Positions 8,699-17,836 are shown, counted from the first letter of the stretch. The stretch is DNA of 64,000 nucleotides from Gemmatimonadota bacterium (GCA_009840005.1 VXOR01000092.1:1-64000); one strand, 5' to 3'. Numbers and translations: made by a program. Notes: a model not told the origin generated them from the sequence alone.

Positions 8699-8723
8699 GC
8701 GGCGCGCGGTAGCAGGGACTGCA

Positions 8724-11498
8724 ATGCGCTGTTTAGCTTGGGTCGCGCTCGGTTGGCTGCTGATGGCCTCGGCTGCCGACGGTCAGGGCTTTGGCCGCAA
8801 CAAAGTGCAGTACGCGGAATTCGCGTGGCGGAAAATGGAGACTGAACACTTTGACGTGTACTTCTTTGCCGAAGAGGAGGAGTTGGCCGCGTACGCCGCA
8901 CAAATGGCCGAGCGCCAGTTCGCCGATTTGGAAAAGAAGTTTGCCCACACAGTGCAGCGGCGGGTGCCGTTGGTGGTCTATTCCTCGCACATATACTTTG
9001 AACAGACGAATATCATCCCCAATCTCCTGCCCGAGGGGGTAGCGGGTTTCACCGAGTACCTCAAGGGGCGGGTCGCGCTGCCGCTGAGCGGCTCCCTACC
9101 TGAGTTCGAGCGGGTGCTGCACCACGAGCTGATCCACGTCTTCACGTTTGACCGCATCGCGCGGGTGCTGGCGCAGCACGGGGTGTTGGACTTCCGCCCG
9201 GCGCCGCTGTGGTTTTCCGAAGGGTTGGCCGAGTACTGGTCGAGCGAGCCCAACAGCCTTGGCGACATGATAGTGCGCGACGCGCTCTTTGCACGGCGGT
9301 TGGTGTCCATCGCCGAGATGTATCGCATCTACGGCACCTTTCAGATGTACAAGGAAGGCGAGTCGATCTGCCACTTTATGGCGGCGCGACACGGAGCCGA
9401 CGTGTTTGAGCAGCTCTTTGCCAATTGGTGGCGCGGCGAGACCTTTGGCGAAATTTTTGCGATCGCGACCGGCGAGAGCTTAGAGAAGTTCGACCAAGCT
9501 TGGCAATACCACCTGCACAAGCGTCACCTGCCGGCGATTGCCGACCGCGATCCTCCGTCCGAATTGGCCACCGCCCGCACGCAGCGCGGCTTTAACATCA
9601 AGCCCGAAATCGTCCCTAACGACAGCAGCGCATTCTACCACTTCCGCAACGATCAAGGCTATACGCAAATCGTCCGCACGCGCCGCGACGGCAGCGAACC
9701 CGAGGTCGTAGTAGAAGGCGAGCGCCTGCCGGTCTTTGAGTCCCTGCACCCGCTTTCGACGCGGCTGGCCGCTTCCCCGGATGGCAAGTGGCTGGCGTTT
9801 GCAGCCAAAAGCCGAGGCCGCGATCACCTGTACATCTGGGACTTGGAACAAAAGCGCTTGGTAGAGGATTTGTCGTTTGCCGGAATCGTCGCGATTGCGT
9901 CGCCGTCGTTTGCGCCCGACGGGCAGCGGCTGGCCTTTGCCGGCAGCGACGAAGGGGGCTGGACCGACATTTATCTGGTCGATGTAACCGGCGATAGCCT
10001 CCGCGCCTTATGCCGCGACATTTATCACGACCACGAGCCCGACTGGTCGCCGGATGGTCGGCACATCGTCTTTAGCTCCGACCGCTGGCCCGGGGGACGG
10101 CGCGGTCGCTACAATTTGTTCCTATACGATTTGGCAACCGAGCAGATCTCGGCCCTCAGCCACGGTGAGCACAACGACAGGCAGCCGCGCTGGTCGCCGG
10201 ACGGCAAGCGCATCGTCTTTAGCTCCGACCGCGCGGGTGCGTACGATATCTATGCCTTGCAGCTAACGGGCAAGCGCACGGCGACCCGGCGCTTGACCCA
10301 CGTGTTGACGGGTGCGTTTGATCCGGTGCTATTGGCCGATGACCAGCACCTGCTCTTTTCTGGCTATGAGAGCGGCGGCTTCCAGATCTACGAGCTTGCC
10401 GTGGATTGGGCCGACAGCGCGGAGGTCAGCTATCAGCGCGTGGAGGAGGCGCAGGCCGAGCCGTGGTCGCTGGCGAGTCTGCACGGCCAGAGCGAGGTCG
10501 CCAGCCAGCCCTACGAGCGCAAGATGAGTTTCGACATAGCCCAGGGCCAGATCTCGCAGGACCCGGAATTTGGCACCTCGGGCGGCATCCAAGTGGCCCT
10601 GAGCGATGTGCTGGGCAACGATCAGTACCACTTCGTGCTCTCGCACATTGCCGCTAGCCGCTCCGGCTTCTTCGACGGCCTGAACGTGGCCTTGACGCGC
10701 CTCCACCTCGGGCAGCGGCTCAACGCGTATTGGGGCGTGTTTCGGCTCAACGACCGTTTTTCGAGCCGCTTTGGCCGGTTTGTGCGCGAAGAGCGCCTAG
10801 GTGCCCACGTTGGGTTGAGCTATCCCTTTTCCCAGCACGACCGCATCGACACCCGGCTCTCGCTGCGCCACGCTGAAATCGACCGACAATTCGAGGGGCG
10901 GAAGCTGTCGGGATGGCTGGCCAACAACTACGTCAGCTATACCCACGACAGCAGTCTGTGGATTCCGACCGGGCCGTTAGAGGGCCGGCGCTACAGCCTT
11001 GGGCTGGCGCAGACGATCGACTTTAAGACCTCGCGGCGGTTCAACATCACGCTCTTTGGCGACTACCGGCACTACTTCCGCCTCTCGCAGCGCAGTGCGC
11101 TGGCCGTGCGCCTGATGGGTCGGCGCTCCACCGGCGTGGTGCCCGAATTTTTTTCCTTGGGGGGTAGTTGGACGCTGCGGGGCTATCGCTGGCGCTCGCT
11201 GTGGGGCAGCAAGATGGTGCTGTACAACCAAGAGCTGCGCTTCCCCTTGGTCGATCGGTTCTTGCTCCGCTTTCCGTTTGGGGCTATGGAGTTTAGCGCC
11301 TTCCGGGGTGCGCTCTTTTTCGACGTGGGCAATGCGTGGAACTCCGACTTCGAGCAATGGCGCGCGGCGCTTGGCGCGGGGGTGCGCTTGGCCTTGGGCG
11401 GGGTTTTCGTCTTTCGCTTGGATGCGGCGCGGCGCACGGACTTCAAGTCCATAGACAGCGACACGCGCTGGGATTTCTTTTTCGGTTGGGATTACTAA
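8724..11498 (+). CDS. Secreted gluzincin/TolB-propeller/outer-membrane barrel fusion protein
   Basis: A 924-residue protein. The start chosen, ATG at 8724, gives a signal peptide (MRCLAWVALGWLLMASAADG). Residues 130-172 hold a gluzincin zinc site: HELIH at 134-138 with EGLAEYW (Glu167/Glu170) as the third-ligand region, as in M1-like or DUF2268-type peptidases. Residues about 310-600 contain PD40/TolB-type propeller repeats (SPDGKWLAFAAKS, WSPDGRHIVFSSDR, WSPDGKRIVFSSDR). The C-terminal 300 residues are alternating beta strands with a BamA/Omp85-like ending (FFDVGNAW … FFFGWDY with terminal aromatic). The protease would then be held at the outer membrane. It is followed directly by a PQQ propeller lipoprotein. 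Active-site integrity looks good; the substrate is unknown. Confidence 0.75.
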   Translation: MRCLAWVALGWLLMASAADGQGFGRNKVQYAEFAWRKMETEHFDVYFFAEEEELAAYAAQMAERQFADLEKKFAHTVQRRVPLVVYSSHIYFEQTNIIPNLLPEGVAGFTEYLKGRVALPLSGSLPEFERVLHHELIHVFTFDRIARVLAQHGVLDFRPAPLWFSEGLAEYWSSEPNSLGDMIVRDALFARRLVSIAEMYRIYGTFQMYKEGESICHFMAARHGADVFEQLFANWWRGETFGEIFAIATGESLEKFDQAWQYHLHKRHLPAIADRDPPSELATARTQRGFNIKPEIVPNDSSAFYHFRNDQGYTQIVRTRRDGSEPEVVVEGERLPVFESLHPLSTRLAASPDGKWLAFAAKSRGRDHLYIWDLEQKRLVEDLSFAGIVAIASPSFAPDGQRLAFAGSDEGGWTDIYLVDVTGDSLRALCRDIYHDHEPDWSPDGRHIVFSSDRWPGGRRGRYNLFLYDLATEQISALSHGEHNDRQPRWSPDGKRIVFSSDRAGAYDIYALQLTGKRTATRRLTHVLTGAFDPVLLADDQHLLFSGYESGGFQIYELAVDWADSAEVSYQRVEEAQAEPWSLASLHGQSEVASQPYERKMSFDIAQGQISQDPEFGTSGGIQVALSDVLGNDQYHFVLSHIAASRSGFFDGLNVALTRLHLGQRLNAYWGVFRLNDRFSSRFGRFVREERLGAHVGLSYPFSQHDRIDTRLSLRHAEIDRQFEGRKLSGWLANNYVSYTHDSSLWIPTGPLEGRRYSLGLAQTIDFKTSRRFNITLFGDYRHYFRLSQRSALAVRLMGRRSTGVVPEFFSLGGSWTLRGYRWRSLWGSKMVLYNQELRFPLVDRFLLRFPFGAMEFSAFRGALFFDVGNAWNSDFEQWRAALGAGVRLALGGVFVFRLDAARRTDFKSIDSDTRWDFFFGWDY

Positions 11499-12608
11499 AT
11501 GCGCTACGCTCTGCTCGGATTGTGTCTCTTGACGGCCTGCGGCGAAAAGGTGCTCTACCTCGGCGAGCTTTCGGCTGAGCTCAAGACTTCGGCGAGCTCA
11601 GTCGAGTCGTCGAAGCCGGGGCGCAGCGCCGTGGGGGTTGAGCCGCCGCTGCAACTTTTGTGGACGCACAAAATGGACGGCTCGCCGCTGGGCAGTGCGC
11701 TCTTTGCCGGTGATTTGATCCTCCAACTGACGACCGAGCCGACCCTCTATGCGCTGAACCGGCGCAATGGCACCCAGTTGGGCAAGCATGGATACGACAA
11801 GATGGCGTGTGCCCCGGGGCAGTTGGCCGGGGCGCGGTACGCGCTGGGGGTGCTGGGCCGCAAGCCTAGCTTGCGGGTTTTGGATCGGCGGACGGCCGCG
11901 GAGCTTTGGCAGCACGAGGGGGCATTTTGTCAGGTGCCGGTCGTGCGCAGTGATACCCTGATCGCGGTGGATGAGCAGGGCGCGGTGCAGGCGCTGCATC
12001 TGGCCGACGGACATGTGTTGTGGCGCGCTGAATTGGGCGGTCGGCCGCGGACCGGATTGGCGCTGAGCGGCGATCTCGCGATTGCTGGCACGGCGTCCGG
12101 GGATTTGGTGGCTTTGAGTGCGGAAAGCGGCAAAGAGCGCTGGCGCACGAGCTTGGGGGAAGCTGTGCGCTCGCGGCCAGTGCCCACTGGTGCGCATGTA
12201 ATTACGGCGACTGCTTCTGGCCGATTGCTGGCTGCCCGACGCGACTCTGGTCAGGTGGTGTGGGAGCGAGCTTTGGACGCACTGCTGACCGCGGAGTTGG
12301 CGCTCGCGGCAGGCGTGTTGGTAGTAGGCTGTGCTGACCGCCACTTCTATGGGCTAGACGCGGCCACTGGTGCCGTGCGGTGGACGTTTGCCACCGGGGG
12401 TGTGGTGCGGAGCAGCCCAGCCGCCACCGAGCACACCGCGTATGGCGCTTCCAGCGACGGCCATCTCTACGCCTTGGATCTGCAAGACGGGCATTTGTTG
12501 TGGAAATACCGGTTGGACGGCCCCGTCTTGGCACCGGTGTCTTTGGGCGCACAGGTCGTCGCTGTCGCCACTGAGAAGCGGCTGCTCTACGTGTTTGGAC
12601 GTCACTGA
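11499..12608 (+). CDS. PQQ-like beta-propeller lipoprotein (BamB-like)
   Basis: A 369-residue lipoprotein (LLTAC, Cys14) that folds as a seven- to eight-bladed quinoprotein-type propeller. Repeated blades read A-x-G-x-V-x-A-L-x-x-x-x-G-x-x-x-W (VQALHLADGHVLWRAEL, LVALSAESGKERWRTSLG, LYALDLQDGHLLWKYRL). BamB of the outer-membrane assembly complex has this fold, and its position right behind a barrel protein fits an envelope scaffold role. It starts at the base after the stop of the upstream gene. Residues 26-42 are Ser-rich and are encoded by a copy of a dispersed CTTCG…CGAAG repeat (about 11586-11619). Confidence 0.78.
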   Translation: MRYALLGLCLLTACGEKVLYLGELSAELKTSASSVESSKPGRSAVGVEPPLQLLWTHKMDGSPLGSALFAGDLILQLTTEPTLYALNRRNGTQLGKHGYDKMACAPGQLAGARYALGVLGRKPSLRVLDRRTAAELWQHEGAFCQVPVVRSDTLIAVDEQGAVQALHLADGHVLWRAELGGRPRTGLALSGDLAIAGTASGDLVALSAESGKERWRTSLGEAVRSRPVPTGAHVITATASGRLLAARRDSGQVVWERALDALLTAELALAAGVLVVGCADRHFYGLDAATGAVRWTFATGGVVRSSPAATEHTAYGASSDGHLYALDLQDGHLLWKYRLDGPVLAPVSLGAQVVAVATEKRLLYVFGRH

Positions 12609-12622
12609 GCGAGGGAAACGGC

Positions 12623-13054
12623 ATGAAAAAGACGATTGCTTGCTGCTTGCTGCTGGTGCTTTCAGGTGTGCCGACATGGGCTGAGCCGTTAGAGCTACCT
12701 CGGCGGCTGGCTCGGTTGGAAGCAGCTTTAGCGGATCAATGGGCCGAGCAACCGAGGTTCGAGCCGCAGGCGATGCCAACTGCGGCTGCGGCTCCGAACA
12801 AGGAGAAACGCTCGCGCAAAAAGCTCTACTTGAGCGCGGCCTTGGCCGTGGGGGCCGGTGTGGTGGCCTACTGGAGCAAGGAGCGAGCCGACGCCGCGTA
12901 CGACCGCTATTTGCGCTCGGCCAGCGTGGTGCGTCAGCAGCGAAAATTGGACGAGGCCAAGCGCTTTGACCGCGTGACGGGCGCGGCGTTTGTCGGCATG
13001 GAGGTAGGCTTAGTACTCAGTTCATACCTGCTCTTTTTTAGGTCTAGGTCGTGA
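12623..13054 (+). CDS. Small exported/membrane protein of unknown function
   Basis: A 143-residue protein with a signal peptide (cleavage after WA, near residue 20), a low-complexity Gln/Pro/Ala segment, a basic patch (KEKRSRKK), then two hydrophobic segments (about residues 69-84 and 123-139) flanking a charged helix. This outline resembles the DUF5683-like small membrane proteins common in FCB bacteria. It overlaps the next gene by 4 bp and lies 14 bp behind the propeller lipoprotein, so it belongs to the same envelope operon. No catalytic motif is visible. Confidence 0.6.
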   Translation: MKKTIACCLLLVLSGVPTWAEPLELPRRLARLEAALADQWAEQPRFEPQAMPTAAAAPNKEKRSRKKLYLSAALAVGAGVVAYWSKERADAAYDRYLRSASVVRQQRKLDEAKRFDRVTGAAFVGMEVGLVLSSYLLFFRSRS

Positions 13055-14292
13055 GAAGCTGTCTCTGGATAGGGTGCTGCCTCGGCGCGCTGGTCTTAGC
13101 TTGCAGCGACCGCCCGCGGCGCAATCCACTCGACCCGCAAGCCGAGGACCTGCAGAGCGAGTCGTTTAGCGCCTTGACGGCCTTGGCACTCGACGGCGAG
13201 GTGGAGTTGCGGTGGGACTTTTCCCGCTTTTCCGATATCGAAGGCTACCGACTCTACCGCCGTCTGCCCGGGGACGAGTGGGAGCCGATCACCCCGGTGC
13301 TGGCACCAGACGCGACTGCGTACTCGGATGCTGGGTTGCAAAACGGGATGGACTACGAGTACCAGCTCAGCTTGCTCATCACTGGGGAAGCCGAGCGCCC
13401 TAGCGGCAGGCCCGTGGCTGCTACGCCCGGCCCAGAAGTCGCTTGGGTGGCCGATCGCCACGCCGGGCTGGTGTGGAAAATCAGCGCGGATGCGCGCAGT
13501 GCGCATTTTGCCCAGGGGCGCTTTTTCGACTTGGCGGCGATTGCACTCGACGTGGCCAATGGTTCGTGCTGGGTCAGCGACCGGGGGTTTGCCGGGCTGT
13601 ACCGGATTGCGGAAGACGGCGCGCTGGCTGCGCTGGGCGCGGCGGTGGAGAGGCCTGGTGCTCTGGCCATTGACGCTGCCGCGCGCATTGGCTGGCTGGC
13701 CGACGCCGGGCAACAGCGGGTCTTTTGGTTTTCCTTGGACGCGGCCGATTCGCTGGCCCTCATTCCGGTCGATGCCTCCTTTGCCCGGCCGGTGGCGTTG
13801 GCCGCACAGGCCGGAGGCTGCTGGATCGCCGACCAGGCCCAAAGTCGCGTGCTGTTCTACCAGACCGACGGCACCCGCGCCGCTGAATTCCACGTGCTGG
13901 CAGCTCCCAAGGCGCTGGTGGCGGGCACCGGGGGAGATGCGTGGCTGTTGGGCGGTGAGGGGCACCGCTTGGCGCGGTTGGACCGCGCGGGCACTACCCT
14001 CTACGTGGAGTTGCCTTTTGCCGCGGCCGTGGGACTGGCCGTGGATGATGCAAGCGGAGCCTGCTGGGTATTGGGGGAACGGGACTTGGCGGTGTTCTCG
14101 GCCGCCGGGATTTTGGAGCAGCACTGGACCGACGTGCCCGGCGGTAGCGCCCTGTCCTTTGACCCAGTGCAGCAGCGGGCTTGGATTGCGACCGATGACG
14201 TGCTGTGGAAATTCACAGCCGAGGGCCAAACGCTGGCACAGCTCGTCGGTTTTTCGTCCATCGTCCGCATTGCCGTGGATTCAGGCCGCTGA
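13051..14292 (+). CDS. Lipoprotein with a fibronectin type III domain and NHL-like propeller
   Basis: A 413-residue protein starting at GTG 13051 (overlapping the previous gene by 4 bp), with lipobox LVLAC (Cys18) and the NPLDP motif often seen after the lipid anchor in FCB lipoproteins. Residues 40-125 are a fibronectin type III domain (ALDGEVELRWDFSRF … YEYQLSLLI). Residues 130-413 form a six-bladed NHL/SGL-like propeller with repeated ACWV.D / IDAAARIGWLAD strands. It is probably a periplasmic or surface scaffold. It is the last gene of the envelope run that begins at 8724. Confidence 0.72.
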   Translation: MRSCLWIGCCLGALVLACSDRPRRNPLDPQAEDLQSESFSALTALALDGEVELRWDFSRFSDIEGYRLYRRLPGDEWEPITPVLAPDATAYSDAGLQNGMDYEYQLSLLITGEAERPSGRPVAATPGPEVAWVADRHAGLVWKISADARSAHFAQGRFFDLAAIALDVANGSCWVSDRGFAGLYRIAEDGALAALGAAVERPGALAIDAAARIGWLADAGQQRVFWFSLDAADSLALIPVDASFARPVALAAQAGGCWIADQAQSRVLFYQTDGTRAAEFHVLAAPKALVAGTGGDAWLLGGEGHRLARLDRAGTTLYVELPFAAAVGLAVDDASGACWVLGERDLAVFSAAGILEQHWTDVPGGSALSFDPVQQRAWIATDDVLWKFTAEGQTLAQLVGFSSIVRIAVDSGR

Positions 14293-14340
14293 GTGATGCG
14301 AGAAGGTGAGATGCGAAGCGGCGGTCGTATCTTAGGCCAG

Positions 14341-14373
14341 CGTAGGGAACGGTTTGCAAACCGCCCCCGCCGG
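14341..14373 (+). repeat. Dispersed palindromic GGTTTGCAAACC element
   Basis: A perfect 14-bp palindrome at 14350-14363 (CGGTTTGCAAACCG) with GTAGGGAA on one side and CCCCC on the other. Elements of this look are scattered through genomes of Poribacteria and Latescibacterota as intergenic hairpins (from memory). Here it lies between the envelope operon and the sigma-54 activator gene and may form a weak terminator. Confidence 0.5.
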
Positions 14374-14402
14374 AAAGACCCCACCAAACGGAAGAGACGG
14401 GC

Positions 14403-17400
14403 ATGAACGATTTCTCCTTTGAACATGTGCTCAGTGAGCACTACACGGTTTTTGATGGGCTGGGTGGGATGCACATTGAAGACCTCTACCAAGACCGCGA
14501 GGGCTTTCTGTGGGTCGCCACAGCCGACGGCGGCGTCAGCCGGTTCGACAGCGTGCATTTTGATCGGTTTGGTCGCAAAGACGGCCTGCCGCATCGGACG
14601 GTGATGGCCATTGCCGAAGACGCCGACGGGCGGCTGTTGTTCGGCACGTTTGGCGGCGGGCTTGCCGCCTATGACGGGCGCGGCTTTGAGGTGTACACCA
14701 CCGAGCACGGCCTGCCGTCCAACGAGATCGTCGGCCTGCAAGAGCAGCCGGATGGCTCGGTGTTGGTGCTGACCGGCGCGGGTGTGGCGTGGTTTGCCGA
14801 CGGCCGCTGCATCCGCCGCCTAACCGAGGTGGGCGGCCAGCCGTTGGGGCGGGTGTACGATCTGGCTGATGACGCGGCTGGCACCACGTGGCTGGCCACG
14901 TGGGAGCGCGGCGTCATCAGCGTGGATGGGCGGCGCATGGCGATGGACGAGCAGGCGATTCGCCATCCGTGGAAATTCGCCCAAACCGCGTCCGGCCACC
15001 TGTGGATCGCCTTCCAGAGCACGACTCCTGAAACCTTTGTGGGCCGCTACGACCCGCACGACGAGCAGTTTGCCTTCATTCCGGTCGATTGTGAGGCCCC
15101 GCGGGGGGTGCGCAACGGGGTGCGGCACGTGCGGACGGACGCGCACGACCGGCTGTGGTTGGCGTACCGCGGGGTGCTGGTCCACGATGGTCAAACGTGG
15201 CAGCCCTTTTGCGTTGATCGGCCGGAGGTGGACTTTTCGGGTATGCGCCTGACGTATGAAGACCGCGAGGGCAATGTTTGGCTTGGGCTTTGGGGCGGCG
15301 GGCTGATTTTTTGCGATCCGGTCAGCATCCGCTGCTACACCGAAGCCGATGGTCTGCCCGACCGCGAGGTTTGCCACTTGGGCGAAGACGCCGCGGGGCG
15401 AGTGTGGATCGGCACGATGGGCGGCATGGCCTGCATGGAAGCGGGGCAAATCCACCCGCTCGGGGCGGACCAACCCGTTTCGGCGCTGCTAGTGGATAGC
15501 GCGGGGCAGGTCTGGAGCGGGGGGGAAACCAGCGAGGTGTATCAGTGGGCGGGCCAAGTGCCGCAGGCGATTGTGGTGGATGCAGCAAGCCCCGCGGAAA
15601 AAATCACCGGGCTGTACGAAGATGAGCACGGGCGCATCTGGGTTAGTACGCTTGAGGGGCGCTTAGGCTGGATAGAAGCCCAGTGCTTTACGCCGCTCGA
15701 CGAGCGGGCTGGCGACGAGTGCCGCGCACTACTGCAAGACCAAAACGGGGTCTTTTGGATCGGTTTCTTTGGCCGAGTACCGGCGCTCTATTGGTACGAG
15801 GACGGTCAGTTCCGGCCGGCCGTGCTGGCCGCGGCTGAGGCCGAGACCATTGCCTACGTCCATGTCTTGTGGGAGCACGAGCATGCCCTGTGGATCGGTA
15901 CGGCCCAGGGGCTTTTCGTCTTGGATCACTCGTCCGGGCAGGTGCGCCACATTACCGCCGATGAGTCCGAGCTGTCGGCCAATAGCGTTTTGGCGCTGGC
16001 GGCTGACCGGCAGGGCCATGTTTGGATTGGCACCAGCGGCGGGGGCGTGGTGCGCTACGACGGCGAGAGCTTCCAGTGCATCCGCTTGGGGCCGTCGGCG
16101 CTGGGCAACATCGTCGAGGCTATCGTCTGCGACCGCACGGGCCAACTGTGGTTTGGCACCCGGGCTGGCTTGGTCGCCTATCAGCCGAGCGCCACGCGGC
16201 CGGGCTTGGTCATCCGCGAGGTGCTGGCCGGGAGACGCTTGACCATGCCCGAAGCGGTCTTCTGCCCAGAGGATGTCGAGGAAATCCGCATCCGCTGCCA
16301 AGGCATTAGCTTCCGCAGCGGGGCGCAGCAGATGCGCTATCGCCATCGCTTGGTAGGCTATGGCCCGGCCGCCACGTGGAGCGCGTTTAGTTCCGCCGCT
16401 GAGATCGCCTACCGCACGCTGCCAGTGGGTGACTACCGCTTTGAGGTGCAGACCATGGACCGCGATGGCGTGCAATCCGCGGTGGTCAGCTTGGACCTGC
16501 ACATCCTGCCCGACCCCCAAACCAAACACCGCCAAATTCTTGAAAAGGACCTACGGGCTTCCACTCCTATCGTGCCGAGCCGCAGTCGGGCTATGGAGAA
16601 GGTAATGCAAGACGTATCGCAGGTGGTCGAGACCGATATGACCGTGCTGGTGTTAGGCGAGACCGGCACCGGCAAGGGCGTACTTGCGCAGACTATGCAC
16701 GACATGAGCCACCGCCACGAGCAGCCCTTCATTCAAGTCAATTGCGGCTCGATTCCGGCCAACCTGATCGAAAGCGAGTTGTTCGGCCACGAAAAAGGGT
16801 CTTTTACCGGTGCCGGCGCCCGCCAGCTCGGGCGCTTTGAGCTGGCCGCGGGCGGCACGATCTTTTTGGACGAAATTGGCAATTTGCCGTTGGAATTGCA
16901 GGGGGTGCTGCTGCACATTTTAGAAGAGCGGACCTTGACCCGGGTTGGTGGTCAGCGGCCGGTCGCGGTTGATGTGCGGGTCATCGCGGCGACCAACCGC
17001 GACTTGAAGCAGGCCGTTGCGGAAGGCGCGTTTCGCAAAGATCTGCTCTACCGGCTGAATGGTTTCACGCTTGAACTGCCGCCGCTTAGGCACCGGGTCG
17101 AGGATATACCGGCTTTGGCCGAGCATTTTGTGGCGCGAGCGGCCCATGCCCTCAAGCGGGCGATACCGACACTAGACGACGCGGTGGTCGCGGCGTTGCA
17201 GGCGTATGCTTGGCCGGGGAATATACGCGAGTTAGAGCACGTGCTCGAACGGGCGGTTTTGCTGTGCAAGGGCGATGTAGTGCGGGTGGAGAGTTTGGCG
17301 TTGCTAGCCGAGGCGGGGGAACGCCCGTCGGCGAAACGACCCATTGAAGCACCGCCGCCGACTGCCGCGGGGGACGAAAAGCAGCAAATTTTAGACGCCC

Positions 17401-17519
17401 TGCAAGCGACCAACTGGCGGGTCTCCGGCGTGCATGGGGCGGCGGCGTTGTTGGGTATGCACCCGGAGAAGCTGCGTTACCGGATGCAGAAATACGGGTT
17501 GCGCCGCCCGAAAAAGTAG
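14403..17519 (+). CDS. Sigma-54-dependent activator with Reg_prop propeller and Y_Y_Y sensor domains
   Basis: A 1038-residue protein. Residues about 20-600 are two-component-regulator-type propeller blades (DREGFLWVATADGG, DREGNVWLGLWGGG, DAAGRVWIGTMGG, DRQGHVWIGTSGGG), followed by a Y_Y_Y domain (about 620-705). The AAA+ sigma-54 interaction domain follows: Walker A GETGTGKG 752-759, the sigma-54-contacting loop GSFTGA 799-804, Walker B TIFLDEIG and the arginine-finger region. The C-terminus is a Fis-type helix-turn-helix (VHGAAALLGMHPEKLRYRMQKYG). In this domain family the propeller is normally periplasmic and joined by a membrane helix to a histidine kinase. Here there is no signal peptide or membrane segment, so ligand sensing should be cytoplasmic. 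Palindromic sites and a sigma-54 promoter lie directly behind it. Confidence 0.9.
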   Translation: MNDFSFEHVLSEHYTVFDGLGGMHIEDLYQDREGFLWVATADGGVSRFDSVHFDRFGRKDGLPHRTVMAIAEDADGRLLFGTFGGGLAAYDGRGFEVYTTEHGLPSNEIVGLQEQPDGSVLVLTGAGVAWFADGRCIRRLTEVGGQPLGRVYDLADDAAGTTWLATWERGVISVDGRRMAMDEQAIRHPWKFAQTASGHLWIAFQSTTPETFVGRYDPHDEQFAFIPVDCEAPRGVRNGVRHVRTDAHDRLWLAYRGVLVHDGQTWQPFCVDRPEVDFSGMRLTYEDREGNVWLGLWGGGLIFCDPVSIRCYTEADGLPDREVCHLGEDAAGRVWIGTMGGMACMEAGQIHPLGADQPVSALLVDSAGQVWSGGETSEVYQWAGQVPQAIVVDAASPAEKITGLYEDEHGRIWVSTLEGRLGWIEAQCFTPLDERAGDECRALLQDQNGVFWIGFFGRVPALYWYEDGQFRPAVLAAAEAETIAYVHVLWEHEHALWIGTAQGLFVLDHSSGQVRHITADESELSANSVLALAADRQGHVWIGTSGGGVVRYDGESFQCIRLGPSALGNIVEAIVCDRTGQLWFGTRAGLVAYQPSATRPGLVIREVLAGRRLTMPEAVFCPEDVEEIRIRCQGISFRSGAQQMRYRHRLVGYGPAATWSAFSSAAEIAYRTLPVGDYRFEVQTMDRDGVQSAVVSLDLHILPDPQTKHRQILEKDLRASTPIVPSRSRAMEKVMQDVSQVVETDMTVLVLGETGTGKGVLAQTMHDMSHRHEQPFIQVNCGSIPANLIESELFGHEKGSFTGAGARQLGRFELAAGGTIFLDEIGNLPLELQGVLLHILEERTLTRVGGQRPVAVDVRVIAATNRDLKQAVAEGAFRKDLLYRLNGFTLELPPLRHRVEDIPALAEHFVARAAHALKRAIPTLDDAVVAALQAYAWPGNIRELEHVLERAVLLCKGDVVRVESLALLAEAGERPSAKRPIEAPPPTAAGDEKQQILDALQATNWRVSGVHGAAALLGMHPEKLRYRMQKYGLRRPKK

Positions 17520-17561
17520 CACTGTACCTAGCGCCCACCGGCCAACGCAAGCGGTGATGGT

Positions 17562-17620
17562 CCACGAAAAATTCGTGGAGATCCACGAAAAATTCGTGGA
17601 GATCCACGAAAAATTCGTGG
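17562..17620 (+). promoter_or_regulatory. Three phased 17-bp palindromes: probable activator binding sites, copy A
   Basis: CCACGAAAAATTCGTGG occurs at 17562-17578, 17583-17599 and 17604-17620, exactly 21 bp apart (two helical turns), each flanked by T/A or GAT. The arms CCACGAA/TTCGTGG are perfect. They lie about 120 bp upstream of the sigma-54 promoter, the usual distance for enhancer sites of bacterial enhancer-binding proteins. The activator gene ends 42 bp before the first site. Recognition by that activator is inference. Confidence 0.8.
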
Positions 17621-17692
17621 ACCGCCGTGATTCAACGGCGCGGAGGTGGCGCATAAAATTCCCGTTCCATAATTTTAAGTATCATGTTTTTC

Positions 17693-17725
17693 AATCCTTT
17701 AGGTGCATCCTGAAGGATTTTTTTT
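17693..17725 (+). terminator. Intrinsic terminator insulating cassette A
   Basis: An 11-bp stem (17693-17703 with 17709-17719, one G-T pair), loop TGCAT, then eight T. It lies between the activator sites and the sigma-54 promoter, so it would stop read-through from the activator gene without blocking DNA looping. A sister copy is at 35151-35182. Confidence 0.85.
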
Positions 17726-17740
17726 GTGTGGTCTGATTTT

Positions 17741-17756
17741 TGGCATGGAATTTGCA
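17741..17756 (+). promoter_or_regulatory. Sigma-54 promoter, copy A
   Basis: TGGCATGGAATTTGCA: -24 GG at 17742-17743 and -12 GC at 17754-17755 separated by exactly 10 bp, with only one mismatch to TGGCACG-N4-TTGCA. Transcription should start near 17767. With the upstream phased palindromes and the neighbouring activator gene, this is a strong call for control of the peptide cassette. Confidence 0.85.
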
Positions 17757-17786
17757 TACATATCAGTGGAAGGCGAGGCCGATGCG

Positions 17787-17798
17787 GAAGAAAGGAGG
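17787..17798 (+). promoter_or_regulatory. Conserved purine-rich leader element GAAGAAAGGAGG
   Basis: The 12-mer GAAGAAAGGAGG is repeated downstream of all three related promoter segments (17787, 25414, 35246). It looks like a strong ribosome site. Here an ATG follows at 17801, in frame with the peptide gene and 93 bp upstream of its likely start, but the spacing is too short and the other copies lack the ATG. It could be a standby ribosome site or a protein-binding element. Confidence 0.5.
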
Positions 17799-17836
17799 GG
17801 ATGCCAACTCGTATCGGCGTTGCTCAACACTCACTT

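Noticed and set aside
13096..14229. Long minus-strand open frame (377 codons) opposite the NHL-like lipoprotein; similar frames at 50129-51262 and 58429-59634
   Set aside because: High GC content keeps the opposite strand open. The plus-strand genes have recognisable domains, signal peptides and ribosome sites, and the minus frames do not.
17562..17620. Possible CRISPR array from the regularly repeated 17-mers
   Set aside because: The intervals between units are only 4 bp and the units are palindromes; the same array occurs at 34998 upstream of an identical promoter, and no cas gene is present.
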